The notes under the pieces are model-generated. The model worked only from the letters and a program-made list of their open reading frames with translations. It was not told where the DNA came from and made no database searches. A stretch of DNA of 26,352 bases, taken from Actinomycetes bacterium (GTDB taxonomy: Bacteria; Actinomycetota; Actinomycetes; Propionibacteriales; Nocardioidaceae). Location of the stretch: positions 1-26,352 of the forward strand of contig JAEWOG010000006.1 of assembly GCA_023460975.1 (NCBI GenBank). Direction: 5' to 3'. Positions 5,889 through 14,488 of the stretch are shown piece after piece. Position numbers and translations under genes: made by a program. Position 1 is the stretch's first letter. Each line of letters opens with the position of its first letter.

Positions 5889-7342
5889 CAGAGGCTCTTC
5901 TGGATCTCGGCCCAGTTGCGCTCGACGTCGTCCAGGCCACCGCACATGAAGAACGCCTGCTCGGCCACGTGGTCCCAGTCGCCGTCCGCGATCTGGTTGA
6001 ACGCCTCGATCGTGTCGGCAACCGACACGGTCGAGCCCTCGATGCCGGTGAACTGCTTGGCAACGTAGGTGTTCTGCGACAGGAAGCGCTGGATGCGGCG
6101 CGCCCGCGACACGATGACCTTGTCCTCTTCGGACAGCTCGTCGACACCGAGGATCGCGATGATGTCCTGTAGCTCCTTGTTGCGCTGGAGGATCTGCTTG
6201 ACGCGGATCGCGGCGTCGTAGTGAGCCTGACCGATGTACTGCGGGTCCAGGATGCGCGAGGTCGACGTGAGCGGGTCCACGGCCGGGTAGATACCCAGCG
6301 AGGCAATCTCACGCGAGAGCTCGGTCGTGGCGTCCAGGTGCGCGAACGTCGTGGCCGGAGCCGGGTCGGTGTAGTCGTCGGCGGGAACGTAGATCGCCTG
6401 CAGCGACGTGATCGAGTGACCACGCGTCGAGGTGATGCGCTCCTGCAGCTGACCCATCTCGTCGGCGAGGTTCGGCTGGTAACCCACGGCGGAGGGCATA
6501 CGACCCAGCAGCGTGGACACCTCGGAACCGGCCTGCGTGAAGCGGAAGACGTTGTCGACGAACAGGAGCACGTCCTGCTTCTGCACATCGCGGAAGTACT
6601 CCGCCATGGTCAGGGCCGACAGGGCGACGCGCAGACGCGTGCCCGGCGGCTCGTCCATCTGGCCGAAGACAAGGGCAACCTTGTCGAACACGCCAGCGTC
6701 CTTCATCTCCTCGATGAGGTCGTTGCCCTCACGGGTGCGCTCGCCGACACCGGCGAACACCGACACACCACCGTGGTTCTTGGCCACACGGGCGATCATT
6801 TCCTGAATCAGAACGGTCTTGCCGACACCGGCACCACCGAACAGACCGATCTTTCCACCGGTCACGTACGGGGTGAGCAGGTCGATGACCTTGATGCCCG
6901 TCTCGAACATCTGGGTCTTCGCCTCGAGCTGGTCGAACGAGGGAGCCTTGCGGTGGATCCCCCAGCGCTCGTTGACCTCGAACTTCTCGCCGGGCTCGAG
7001 GTTCAGGACCTCGCCGGTGACGTTGAAGACCTTGCCCAGGGTGGCGTCACCCACGGGCACGGTGATCGGGCCGCCGGTGTCGCGCACCTGCGCACCACGG
7101 ACCACACCGTCGGTGGACTTCATCGAGATCGCACGCACCATGCCGTCACCGATGTGCTGAGCAACCTCGAGGGTCAGCTCGGTGGTGACGTCGCCGACGG
7201 TCACGTCGGTGGTCAGCGCGTTGTAGATGGCGGGCATCTCGCCGGCCGCGAACTCGATGTCCACGACCGGACCGATGACGCGGGAGATGCGGCCGATGCC
7301 GCCCTCCGTCACCTGGGTGCCCTCTTGAATAGTGGCAGTCAT
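5888..7342 (-). CDS. atpD: ATP synthase F1 beta subunit (catalytic)
   Basis: This 484-residue catalytic subunit makes ATP from ADP and phosphate. The Walker A loop GGAGVGKT is at 169-176, the catalytic glutamate at E201 in GERTREGND, the Walker B aspartate at D263 in LLFVDNVFRF, and the DELSEED lever at 401-407. The N-terminal beta barrel begins GRISRVIGPVVDIEF. All key residues are intact and the length is normal. The ATG at 7342 lies 3 nt after the atpG stop, and the atpC start overlaps its stop, so the three are coupled. Confidence 0.98.
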   Translation of the reverse strand: MTATIQEGTQVTEGGIGRISRVIGPVVDIEFAAGEMPAIYNALTTDVTVGDVTTELTLEVAQHIGDGMVRAISMKSTDGVVRGAQVRDTGGPITVPVGDATLGKVFNVTGEVLNLEPGEKFEVNERWGIHRKAPSFDQLEAKTQMFETGIKVIDLLTPYVTGGKIGLFGGAGVGKTVLIQEMIARVAKNHGGVSVFAGVGERTREGNDLIEEMKDAGVFDKVALVFGQMDEPPGTRLRVALSALTMAEYFRDVQKQDVLLFVDNVFRFTQAGSEVSTLLGRMPSAVGYQPNLADEMGQLQERITSTRGHSITSLQAIYVPADDYTDPAPATTFAHLDATTELSREIASLGIYPAVDPLTSTSRILDPQYIGQAHYDAAIRVKQILQRNKELQDIIAILGVDELSEEDKVIVSRARRIQRFLSQNTYVAKQFTGIEGSTVSVADTIEAFNQIADGDWDHVAEQAFFMCGGLDDVERNWAEIQKSL

Positions 7343-7345
7343 TTC

Positions 7346-8260
7346 TCACTCATTCCCGGCTTGTGCGTCGGCAAGGGCATTGACTCCACCGACGATCTCG
7401 CTGATTTCCTGGGTGATGCCAGCCTGGCGGGCCTGGTTGGCAATCCGGGTGTACTTCTTGATGAGCTCCTCGGCGTTGTCCGTCGCCGACTTCATGGCCT
7501 TCTGTCGGGCTGCCAGCTCGGAAGCGGCGGCCTGCAGGTGGGCAAAGAAGATGCGGCTGTTGACGTACTTCGGGAGCAGGGAGTCCAGCACCTCGGAAGG
7601 CGAGGGCTCGAACTCGTAGAGCGGCAGGAGCTCGTCCTTGCTGGGCGCCTCGGTCCCCTCGACGATCTCCAACGGGAGCAACCGCACGGCGGTCGGCTCC
7701 TGGGAGAGCATCGAACGGAACCGGGTGTACACCACGTGCACCTCGTCGACCTGCGTGGCTTCGCCGTCCTCGGCCGTGAACGCCGAGACCAGGGTCTCGC
7801 CGATCTCGGCCGCGATGTCGGCCGTGGGCCGGTCGGAGAAACCGGTCCACGACGCGACGAACGGACGACGGCGGAAGTTGTAGTACGCCTCGGCCTTGCG
7901 GCCCGAGAGGTACAGGTCCACCGTCTTGCCCTCGGCCTCGAGACGCTCACGCAGGCCCTCGGCCTCCCTGAGCGCACTCGACGCGTACGCACCAGCCAGA
8001 CCACGGTCGCTGACGACCACGAGGATCGCGGCGCGCGTGGCGTTCTCCGGCTCGGTGGTGAGCGGGTGGTCCACGTCGGAGAACGTGGCCACCGCGCTCA
8101 CGGCACGGGTCAGTTCACGGGCGTACGGAGCCGCGGCCTGAGCCCGGTTCTGCGCCTTGATGATGCGGGACGCAGCAATGAGCTCCATGGCGCGCGTGAT
8201 CTTCTTCGTCGACTCGGTCGACTTGATCCGCGCACGGTACTCACGCAGCGAAACGGCCAT
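7346..8260 (-). CDS. atpG: ATP synthase F1 gamma subunit
   Basis: This 304-residue protein is the rotating central shaft of F1. The N-terminal helix MAVSLREYRARIKSTESTKK with KITRAMELIAASRI, the central Rossmann-like part (ILVVVSDRGLAGAYASSALR) and the C-terminal helix (ASELAARQKAMKSATDNAEEL, then ARQAGITQEISEIVGG) are all recognisable. The start at 8260 is 2 nt after the atpA stop. Length fits actinobacterial gamma subunits. Confidence 0.97.
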   Translation of the reverse strand: MAVSLREYRARIKSTESTKKITRAMELIAASRIIKAQNRAQAAAPYARELTRAVSAVATFSDVDHPLTTEPENATRAAILVVVSDRGLAGAYASSALREAEGLRERLEAEGKTVDLYLSGRKAEAYYNFRRRPFVASWTGFSDRPTADIAAEIGETLVSAFTAEDGEATQVDEVHVVYTRFRSMLSQEPTAVRLLPLEIVEGTEAPSKDELLPLYEFEPSPSEVLDSLLPKYVNSRIFFAHLQAAASELAARQKAMKSATDNAEELIKKYTRIANQARQAGITQEISEIVGGVNALADAQAGNE

Positions 8261-8262
8261 GG

Positions 8263-9903
8263 TCAGCCCCGCTTCTGCTTGACGATCTGCTCCTGCTCGA
8301 CGTCCTCGTCAGCCAGCGCCTCGACCTTGGCCGAACCCGGCTTGATCGACGAACCGTCCGAGGTCTCGAACTGGTCGAGGAACGCGTCGTAGGCAGCGTC
8401 GACGGCCTGCTCGGTGGAGTCCTCGAACTTCAGCGACTCGGCGATCGCAGACAGGGTGCCGGGGCTCGTGCGCTTGAGGTGGTCGAGGAACTCGGCCTCG
8501 AAGCGCAGGATGTCGTCGGTGGGGACGATGTCCAGCTTGCCGCTCGTGCCCAGGTACATCGACACGGTCATGTCCTCGACCGAGTACGGGCTGTACTGCG
8601 GCTGCTTGAGCAGCTGCATGAGGCGCTCACCGCGGGCCAGCTGCTGACGCGAAGCCGCGTCCAGGTCCGAGGCGAACATGGCGAAGGCCTGCATCGCGCG
8701 GAACTGCGCGAGGTCGACCTTGAGCGAACCCGTGACGCCCTTGAGCGCCTTCGTCATGGCCGAGCCACCGACGCGGGACACCGAGACACCGACGTCCACG
8801 GCGGGACGCTGGTTGGCGGCGAACAGGTCGGACTGCAGGAAGATCTGGCCGTCGGTGATCGAGATGACGTTGGTCGGGATGAACGCCGAGACGTCGTTGG
8901 CCTTCGTCTCGATGATCGGCAGACCCGTCATCGAGCCGGAGCCCATCTCCTCCGACAGCTTCGCGCAGCGCTCGAGCAGGCGGCTGTGCAGGTAGAAGAC
9001 GTCACCGGGGTACGCCTCGCGGCCCGGCGGGCGACGCAGCAGCAGCGACACGGAGCGGTACGCCTCGGCCTGCTTGGTCAGGTCGTCGAACACGATGAGG
9101 ACGTGCTTGCCCTCGTACATCCAGTGCTGACCGATGGCCGAACCGGTGTAGGGGGCGAGGTACTTGAAGCCAGCCGAGTCCGACGCCGGAGAGGCGACGA
9201 TCGTGGTGTACTCCAGGGCACCGGCCTCCTCGAGGGCGCCACGCACGGAGGCGATGGTCGAGCCCTTCTGGCCGATGGCGACGTAGATGCAGCGCACCTG
9301 CTTCGACGGGTCACCGGTCGCCCAGTTCGCCTTCTGGTTGATGATCGTGTCGATGGCAATGGTGGTCTTGCCGGTCGCACGGTCACCGATGATCAGCTGG
9401 CGCTGGCCACGACCGACCGGGACCAGGGCGTCGATCGCCTTGATGCCGGTGGCGAGCGGCTCGTGCACCGACTTGCGCTGCATGACGCCCGGGGCCTGGA
9501 CCTCGAGGTTGCGGCGGCCGACCGACTCGATCTCGCCGAGGCCGTCGATCGCGTTGCCGAGCGGGTCCACGACGCGACCGAGGTAGCCGTCACCGACGGG
9601 CACGGAAAGAATCGTGCCGGTGCGGCGGACCTTCTGGCCCTCCTCGATCTTGTCGAAGTCGCCGAGGATGACGACGCCGACCTCACGAGTGTCGAGGTTC
9701 AGTGCCTGACCAAGAGTGCCGTCCTCGAACTCCAGGAGCTCGTTGGCCATGACGGAGGGCAGGCCCGTGACCCGGGCGATGCCGTCGGCGGCCTCGGCGA
9801 CCAGACCGACCTCTTCCTTGCTGGCGGTGGTCGGCGTGTAGTCGGACACGAAGCGCTGCAGGGCGTCCCGGATCTCCTCCGGACGGATGGAAAGCTCCGT
9901 CAT
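8263..9903 (-). CDS. atpA: ATP synthase F1 alpha subunit
   Basis: This 546-residue non-catalytic nucleotide-binding subunit alternates with beta in the F1 ring. The P-loop GDRATGKT is at 173-180 and the arginine-finger region SVSRVGGSAM follows in the second half. The N-terminus (MTELSIRPEEIRDALQRFV) is the segment that contacts delta. The C-terminus extends past the core by an acidic, lysine-ending tail of about 30 residues (SSIKPGSAKVEALADEDVEQ onward), as in many actinobacterial alphas. AAAGGAAGAGG lies directly upstream of the ATG at 9903. It is 39 bp downstream of atpH. Confidence 0.98.
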   Translation of the reverse strand: MTELSIRPEEIRDALQRFVSDYTPTTASKEEVGLVAEAADGIARVTGLPSVMANELLEFEDGTLGQALNLDTREVGVVILGDFDKIEEGQKVRRTGTILSVPVGDGYLGRVVDPLGNAIDGLGEIESVGRRNLEVQAPGVMQRKSVHEPLATGIKAIDALVPVGRGQRQLIIGDRATGKTTIAIDTIINQKANWATGDPSKQVRCIYVAIGQKGSTIASVRGALEEAGALEYTTIVASPASDSAGFKYLAPYTGSAIGQHWMYEGKHVLIVFDDLTKQAEAYRSVSLLLRRPPGREAYPGDVFYLHSRLLERCAKLSEEMGSGSMTGLPIIETKANDVSAFIPTNVISITDGQIFLQSDLFAANQRPAVDVGVSVSRVGGSAMTKALKGVTGSLKVDLAQFRAMQAFAMFASDLDAASRQQLARGERLMQLLKQPQYSPYSVEDMTVSMYLGTSGKLDIVPTDDILRFEAEFLDHLKRTSPGTLSAIAESLKFEDSTEQAVDAAYDAFLDQFETSDGSSIKPGSAKVEALADEDVEQEQIVKQKRG

Positions 9904-9942
9904 TCCTCTTCCTTTGGTTGAAGTTCTGTGCGAAGTGCTGGT

Positions 9943-10752
9943 TCAGCCAGCGAGCTTGCGGCGGGCGTCGTCGAGACGACCGGCGATGGTGCCGTCAATG
10001 ACCTCATCACCGAGCTCCACGCTCAGTCCACCGACGACACTGGGGTCGACGATGACGTTGAGGTGGATGGACCGCGAGTACTGACGAGACAGCACCTCGG
10101 TCAGACGCTGACGGTCGGCGTCGGACAGCGGGTGGGCGACCCGGACGGTCGCGGCACTCTTGTCCGCCGCCTCTGCAGCCACCTTCTGGTAGCTGGTCAA
10201 GGCGGCGCCGACGGTGCGGTAGGTGCTGGAGAGCGACTGCTGCACCAGCGTGACGGTGGCCGGGAGTGCCTTGCCCTCGAGGAGGGAGCGCACCAGAGTG
10301 GCCTTGTCGGCGGTGGAACGGTTGTCGTTCGCGAGAGCGTCACGCAGCTCAGAGTTCTGAGCGACGATCTGCTGGACCTCGAACAACTCGTCGGAGAGCT
10401 GCGACGCGTTGTCGCCGGCGGACCGGACCGTGGAGATCTCGCTGAGACGCTCGATGGCGTCAGCGAGGTCACGGGGGGCGGTCCATCGGCGACCGACGGC
10501 CGAGGAGACCAGGTCGATCACGACCGGGTCGACCTTGCCGTTCAGCAGCTGGCGAACCAGCTCCTGCTTGGCAGAGGCCTCGACCGATGCGTCCGTGGCG
10601 ATCCGACGCAGGCCGGCCTCACCGCGCAGCAGCTGGGTGACCTGGAACAGGTCCCCACCCACGCGCACGGCGTCCGCACCGTCCTGCAGCCGAGCCTCGA
10701 GCTCACCCTGGAGGGTGAACAGGGCGTCAGCGGAAGCACCACGAAGCTGCAT
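9943..10752 (-). CDS. atpH: ATP synthase F1 delta subunit
   Basis: This 269-residue delta subunit joins the peripheral stalk to the top of F1. It is longer than the roughly 180-residue E. coli form, as usual in actinobacteria: the N-terminal part (MQLRGASADALFTLQGELEA onward) precedes the helical OSCP-like domain, and the C-terminus carries the diagnostic VVGGLSVELGDEVIDGTI segment. Its ATG at 10752 overlaps the atpF stop by one base (TGATG). In mycobacteria b and delta are fused into one protein; here they remain separate but overlapped. Confidence 0.96.
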   Translation of the reverse strand: MQLRGASADALFTLQGELEARLQDGADAVRVGGDLFQVTQLLRGEAGLRRIATDASVEASAKQELVRQLLNGKVDPVVIDLVSSAVGRRWTAPRDLADAIERLSEISTVRSAGDNASQLSDELFEVQQIVAQNSELRDALANDNRSTADKATLVRSLLEGKALPATVTLVQQSLSSTYRTVGAALTSYQKVAAEAADKSAATVRVAHPLSDADRQRLTEVLSRQYSRSIHLNVIVDPSVVGGLSVELGDEVIDGTIAGRLDDARRKLAG

Positions 10753-11297
10753 CAGTTGACTCCGCTCTGGTTCGACTCCAGGTCGGCGAGGAATCGCTCG
10801 ACGACTCGGCTCTGACGAGCCTCGTCCTCCAAGCTCTCGCCGACGATCCGGCCGGCCAGGCCGGTGGCCAGGTTGCCGACCTCGGCACGGAGCGAGGTGA
10901 TCGCCTGCTGGCGCTCGGCCTCGATCTGGGCCTTGCCGCTGTCGACGATGCGAGAAGCCTCGGCCTGGGCCTGCTCACGCATCTCCGCGACGATCGACGC
11001 ACCCTGCTCACGAGCTTCCTCGCGAATGCGGGCAGCCTCGTGACGGGCCTCGCTGAGCTGCTGCTCGAGCTCGGCGAGCTTGGCGTCCGCCTCGGCCTGC
11101 TTGGTCTCCGCCGCGGCGAGGCCACCCTCGATCGCAGCCGTACGCTCGGCGTACGTCTGCTCGAAGGCAGGCACGATGAACTTCTTCACCAGGAGAACCA
11201 GGACGATGAAGAAGATCGCGGCGAGGACGATCTCGATCGGGTGCGGGATGAGGGGGTTGAGCCCCTCTTCCGCGGCCCGGATGACCTCAGTCTGCAT
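10752..11297 (-). CDS. atpF: ATP synthase Fo b subunit
   Basis: This 181-residue peripheral-stalk subunit has one membrane helix (about residues 21-43, PIEIVLAAIFFIVLVLLVKK) followed by a long charged, alanine-rich coiled coil (about 55-160; AAAETKQAEADAKLAELEQQ is typical). It holds alpha3beta3 stationary against the a subunit. AAGGAC lies 6 nt before the ATG at 11297. The stop overlaps the atpH start, so delta translation is likely coupled to b. Confidence 0.97.
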   Translation of the reverse strand: MQTEVIRAAEEGLNPLIPHPIEIVLAAIFFIVLVLLVKKFIVPAFEQTYAERTAAIEGGLAAAETKQAEADAKLAELEQQLSEARHEAARIREEAREQGASIVAEMREQAQAEASRIVDSGKAQIEAERQQAITSLRAEVGNLATGLAGRIVGESLEDEARQSRVVERFLADLESNQSGVN

Positions 11298-11345
11298 GGG
11301 CAGGTCCTTTGTGTCGGATCAGTCGGTGGTCAGCTGACGCCGACG

Positions 11346-11549
11346 TCAGAGGACGAAGGCGAGAGCGATACCGATGATCGCGAGCGCCTCGGCGAGCGCG
11401 AAGCCAAGGATGGCGATCGGCTGCAGGCGACCCTGCGACTCGGGCTGGCGAGCCACACCGTTGATGTAAGCGGCGAAGATCAGACCAACAGCGAGACCCG
11501 GACCAACGGTCGCGAGGCCGTAACCGAGCATGTTGAGAGAGCCTTCCAC
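11346..11549 (-). CDS. atpE: ATP synthase Fo c subunit
   Basis: This 67-residue hairpin protein forms the rotating proton-carrying ring. Two hydrophobic helices flank the polar loop ARQPE (33-37), and the proton-binding acid is E54 in GFALAEALAIIG. Glycines along helix 1 (GYGLATVGPGLAVGL) are as expected. The start is GTG at 11549 with AGGAAG about 6 nt upstream; ATG 11531 is a weaker in-frame alternative that would trim six residues. Confidence 0.97.
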   Translation of the reverse strand: MEGSLNMLGYGLATVGPGLAVGLIFAAYINGVARQPESQGRLQPIAILGFALAEALAIIGIALAFVL

Positions 11550-11630
11550 GGCTTCTTCCTTTCGTGATTCCCTGACGGGATTGTGTTGTGTGGAGAGTGG
11601 TTCAGGGTGCCGGCGGACCGGCGGGGTGGA

Positions 11631-12464
11631 TCAGTGCTCGTCGGCGATGGCGCCGGCGATGTACATCGAGGTCAGCAGGACGAAGACGTAGGCCTGCAGA
11701 GCCATGACCAGCATCTCGAGGACGCAGATCACGAAGAACATCACCCAGGACATGACGCCGGCCGCGATGTAGAGCCCACCCATCTCCTTGACGAGGTACT
11801 CGCCACCGAGGGCGAAGAGGAGCAGGAGGATGTGGCCGGCAAACATGTTGGCGAACAGACGCAGGGCCAACGTGACCGGGCGCACGAGGATGTTGGACAT
11901 GAACTCAAGCGGGACCAGCAGGATCAGCACGGGGCCGTGCACGCCAGCCGGCACCGTCTGGTGCTTGAGGTAGCCGATGAAGCCGTGCTTGGTGATGCCG
12001 ACCCAGTTGTAGAGGCCCCAGGCCAGCAGGGCCAGGGCGACCGGCACGGCGAAGCGCGAGGTCGTCGGCAGCTGGATCAGCGGGATCAGGCCGAAGTAGT
12101 TGTTGACCAGGATGAAGAAGAACAGCGACACCAGGAACGGGACGAACCGGATGAAGTCCTTCTGCCCGATGTTGTCGCGGACCAGGCCGTTGCGGACGAA
12201 GCCATAGCCGGCCTCCCCGACGAACTGGAGCTTGCCCGGCACCATGGCGCGCTTGCGCGAGGCGTAGTAGAAGAAGGCGAAGATCAGGATGACCGAGAGG
12301 GCCAGCTGGATCATCGGCTTGGTCACGCCCAGGTAGTGCACCTGGCCGAGCCACTCGAAGGTGGGGGCGTTCGACTCGGTGTAACCCACCGGAGGCAGGT
12401 TGAAGTCACGCGGACTGGGAGGGGTGAATCCCTCGCCGCCGGACGCCATCGGAATCAAGCTCAC
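11631..12464 (-). CDS. atpB: ATP synthase Fo a subunit
   Basis: This 277-residue integral membrane protein forms the proton half-channels. The essential arginine is R202 in PVTLALRLFANMFAGH, and the last helices (VLEMLVMALQAYVFVLLTSM) carry the expected Q. About five to six hydrophobic segments follow a soluble N-terminus. The start is GTG at 12464 with AGGAG 5 nt upstream; ATG at codon 6 lacks a suitably spaced ribosome-binding site. The 81-bp gap to atpE contains a small GCCGG/CCGGC hairpin (11609-11622). Confidence 0.97.
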   Translation of the reverse strand: MSLIPMASGGEGFTPPSPRDFNLPPVGYTESNAPTFEWLGQVHYLGVTKPMIQLALSVILIFAFFYYASRKRAMVPGKLQFVGEAGYGFVRNGLVRDNIGQKDFIRFVPFLVSLFFFILVNNYFGLIPLIQLPTTSRFAVPVALALLAWGLYNWVGITKHGFIGYLKHQTVPAGVHGPVLILLVPLEFMSNILVRPVTLALRLFANMFAGHILLLLFALGGEYLVKEMGGLYIAAGVMSWVMFFVICVLEMLVMALQAYVFVLLTSMYIAGAIADEH

Positions 12465-12486
12465 CGTGTCTCCTGTGTCTTCTGCT

Positions 12487-12753
12487 TCAGGTCGTGGGGT
12501 CGGACTTCTCGTCCACGTTCTGCTTCGCGGGGGCTCCTCCGCCGAAGCGCTTCCAGGTCATGTACACACCCAGCGCGGCTCCGAAGACGATCCCGATCGC
12601 GACGATCCAGTCGGTGCCCAGCCATCTGTCGAGCCCCCAGCCGATCAACCCGTACGCGATCACACCCGACAGCAGGTAACTGACCGCTTGCCACGGGTCG
12701 CCGCTGGGTGGTGTGTCGCCGGGGTCCGCAGACCGGGGATTCTGCTGAGCCAT
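12487..12753 (-). CDS. AtpZ-like small membrane protein
   Basis: This 88-residue protein has two membrane helices (about 22-43 and 48-67). The GVIAYGLIGWGLDRWLG segment, then an interhelix turn and FGAALGVYMTWKRFG are typical of the AtpZ/ATPase_gene1 family, found just before atpB in many operons. AtpZ/AtpI proteins have been linked to c-ring assembly and Mg2+ or Ca2+ handling; the exact role here is inference. The ends are polar, with a PAKQNVDEKSDPTT tail. The ATG at 12753 has no strong ribosome-binding site but sits 10 nt after an extended -10-like sequence. Confidence 0.82.
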   Translation of the reverse strand: MAQQNPRSADPGDTPPSGDPWQAVSYLLSGVIAYGLIGWGLDRWLGTDWIVAIGIVFGAALGVYMTWKRFGGGAPAKQNVDEKSDPTT

Positions 12754-12763
12754 CGCGACGGCG

Positions 12764-12772
12764 AGAATACCA
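12764..12772 (-). promoter_or_regulatory. Possible extended -10 promoter before atpZ
   Basis: On the minus strand TGGTATTCT has the TGN extension and a five-of-six match to TATAAT-like boxes. It is the most AT-rich spot between the AtpI-like and AtpZ-like genes and could start a shorter transcript for the core ATP synthase genes. No -35 box is evident. Confidence 0.3.
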
Positions 12773-12783
12773 GTCGAAGAGGG

Positions 12784-13251
12784 TCATCTCGCACCCGCCT
12801 CCGGGTCGTGGTCGGAAGGCTTGGTCGGCAGGTCGTAGGCCAGCGTGCGCAGGCGGACGGTCCACACCACCTGGGCCGCGATCCAGACCACCGCGATGGT
12901 CACCACACCCGCCGCGATCCACCCGTGGGCCAAGAAGTCGCCGCCGTCACTGGCGCGCATCATCGCAACGGCGAAGACGGCCATGAGCATCAACTGCAGG
13001 GCGTACGTCAGCAGCGCCACCATCATCGATGCCGAGGGCAGCACCTTGGCCACCACGCTGACCACGTAGATCCCCCACCCGAAGGTCAGGAGCGTGGCAA
13101 GAGCGCCGGCGGCGGCCCCCCGCGCTCCGGCGGCGCCGCCGAAGACACCTCCCGCGGCCGCCAGAACACCGGCAGCAACGAGTGAGAGCGCCACGGAACC
13201 GAGGAGTGGCGACACACCGGAGCGGTGCGGCAACTGCGACTCGGTCGTCAT
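12784..13251 (-). CDS. AtpI-like membrane protein (ATP synthase protein I)
   Basis: This 155-residue protein has four hydrophobic segments (about 16-38, 44-66, 72-100 and 109-130) and polar ends, matching actinobacterial AtpI-like proteins that open the atp operon between wecA and atpB (Rv1303 in M. tuberculosis). Sequence conservation in this family is low, so the assignment rests on topology and position. ATP synthase protein I of other bacteria assists c-ring assembly; the role here is inferred. No clear ribosome-binding site precedes the ATG at 13251. Confidence 0.72.
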   Translation of the reverse strand: MTTESQLPHRSGVSPLLGSVALSLVAAGVLAAAGGVFGGAAGARGAAAGALATLLTFGWGIYVVSVVAKVLPSASMMVALLTYALQLMLMAVFAVAMMRASDGGDFLAHGWIAAGVVTIAVVWIAAQVVWTVRLRTLAYDLPTKPSDHDPEAGAR

Positions 13252-13289
13252 GATCGGCGGCCGTTCTACGAGGGGAAAGAACCCGCACG

Positions 13290-13312
13290 CCGCGGCTGTG
13301 AAACGGCCGCGG
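13290..13312 (-). other. Leader hairpin of the atp operon
   Basis: A 7-bp perfect inverted repeat (CCGCGGC and GCCGCGG) with a 9-base loop lies in the 79-bp gap between wecA and the AtpI-like gene. It would sit in the 5' leader if the promoter at 13325-13354 is used, or serve as a weak wecA terminator. A TTCTTTC stretch follows on the minus strand. Confidence 0.5.
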
Positions 13313-13324
13313 AAGCGCTCGTGA

Positions 13325-13354
13325 AAACTATCACAAGGGTTCGGAGGCGCCCAA
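13325..13354 (-). promoter_or_regulatory. Candidate atp operon promoter
   Basis: On the minus strand TTGGGC (13354-13349), 18 bp, TAGTTT (13330-13325) overlaps the end of the wecA gene. It would give a leader of about 65-70 nt containing the hairpin at 13290-13312. The boxes match the housekeeping consensus only partly. Confidence 0.35.
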
Positions 13355-14488
13355 TTCGTCAGTGCTCTCGGCCGTCTCCTCGCTGTCCGAGCGGTTGACC
13401 CGCGGTACGAGGAAGGTCAGCGCGATGGTGAGGACGGTCGCCACCGCGATGGACGCCCAGGCAGCCGGCGAGCTCGACAAACTCATGGTCACGGCACCAC
13501 TCGCCACGAGCGCGGCCCACATCCACATGATGAAGACGGCGCGGCGCTGCGAGTGGCCGATCTCGAGCAGGCGGTGGTGCAGGTGCTGCTTGTCCGGGCT
13601 GAAGGGCGAGCGGCCAGCCCTGGTCCGACGCACCACCGCCAGCAGCAGATCGGCGATCGGCACCAGCGCCAGTGAGACCGGCAGCAGGGCCGGGAGGATG
13701 GTGACGAAGATGCTGAAGCCGTCGGAACTGATGTCCGTCCCGGAGAACTGCCCGGTCAGCGTGATGGTGCTCGCGGAGAGCACCAGCCCGATCAGCATGG
13801 ACCCCGAGTCGCCCATGAAGAGTCGCGCCGGATGGAAGTTGTGCGGCAAGAAGCCTGCGCACGCCCCGGCCAGGGCGGCACTGAGCAGGGCCCCGGTGGT
13901 CGCGAGATTGAGCGCATTCTGATGCGCGATGACGTAGCAGAAAGCGAACAGCGACAGCGCCCCGATGCCGACCACCCCCGCTGCGAGGCCGTCGAGGCCG
14001 TCCACGAAGTTGACCGCGTTGATCGTGGTCACCACCAGCAGCACCGTCACCAGACTGCTCTGGAGACCGTTGAGGCTCAGCTGAGAGCCGTCGGGCAGCG
14101 GGATGTAGTAGAAACGCACGTCGAACCACGCCAACAGAACGCCAGCCAGCACCTGGCCACCGAGCTTGGTCAGCGCGTCGATGTCGAAGATGTCGTCGAA
14201 GACCCCGACCAGGCAGATGAGCGCGCCAGCGAGCAGCACCACACCCACGTCGCGGAAGACGAAGGGGTCCGAACGCGACAGGAAGGGCAGTTCCCGACCC
14301 ACCAGGTAGGCGGCCGCGAGTCCCCCGAGCATCGCCAGCCCCCCGAGGTACGGAATGGGCTCGGCGTGCACATCCCGGTCCCGTACGGCTGCCACGGCAC
14401 CCGTACGCAGCGCGATCTCGCGGGCGATCACCGTCAAGAGATAGGTGGCGGTGAGGGCGACCAGGAAGACGAGGAGGTACTCCCGCAT
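13331..14488 (-). CDS. wecA: WecA-type undecaprenyl/decaprenyl-phosphate GlcNAc-1-P transferase
   Basis: This 385-residue multi-pass enzyme of the MraY/WecA family transfers a sugar-1-phosphate from a UDP-sugar to a polyprenyl phosphate, starting cell-wall linkage or polysaccharide synthesis. Motifs are PIPYLGGLAM near residue 45, GVFDDIFDIDALTKLGGQ near 95 to 112 (substrate aspartates), NAVNFVDGLDGLAAGV near the middle, RLFMGDSGSMLIG, and the HLHHRLLEIGHS loop that marks WecA-like members. The charged C-terminal tail is dispensable-looking. Its ATG at 14488 overlaps the sua5 stop (TGATG). The M. tuberculosis counterpart in this position is Rv1302. Confidence 0.92.
   Translation of the reverse strand: MREYLLVFLVALTATYLLTVIAREIALRTGAVAAVRDRDVHAEPIPYLGGLAMLGGLAAAYLVGRELPFLSRSDPFVFRDVGVVLLAGALICLVGVFDDIFDIDALTKLGGQVLAGVLLAWFDVRFYYIPLPDGSQLSLNGLQSSLVTVLLVVTTINAVNFVDGLDGLAAGVVGIGALSLFAFCYVIAHQNALNLATTGALLSAALAGACAGFLPHNFHPARLFMGDSGSMLIGLVLSASTITLTGQFSGTDISSDGFSIFVTILPALLPVSLALVPIADLLLAVVRRTRAGRSPFSPDKQHLHHRLLEIGHSQRRAVFIMWMWAALVASGAVTMSLSSSPAAWASIAVATVLTIALTFLVPRVNRSDSEETAESTDELGASEPL

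Noticed and set aside
6221..8392. Very long plus-strand open frame (723 codons) opposite atpD and atpG, and similar frames at 8479-9921 and 23510-26017
   Set aside because: They are antisense shadows of well-supported genes; high third-position GC keeps the opposite frame open. Their translations are repetitive in Arg, Val, His and Asp and match no family I know.
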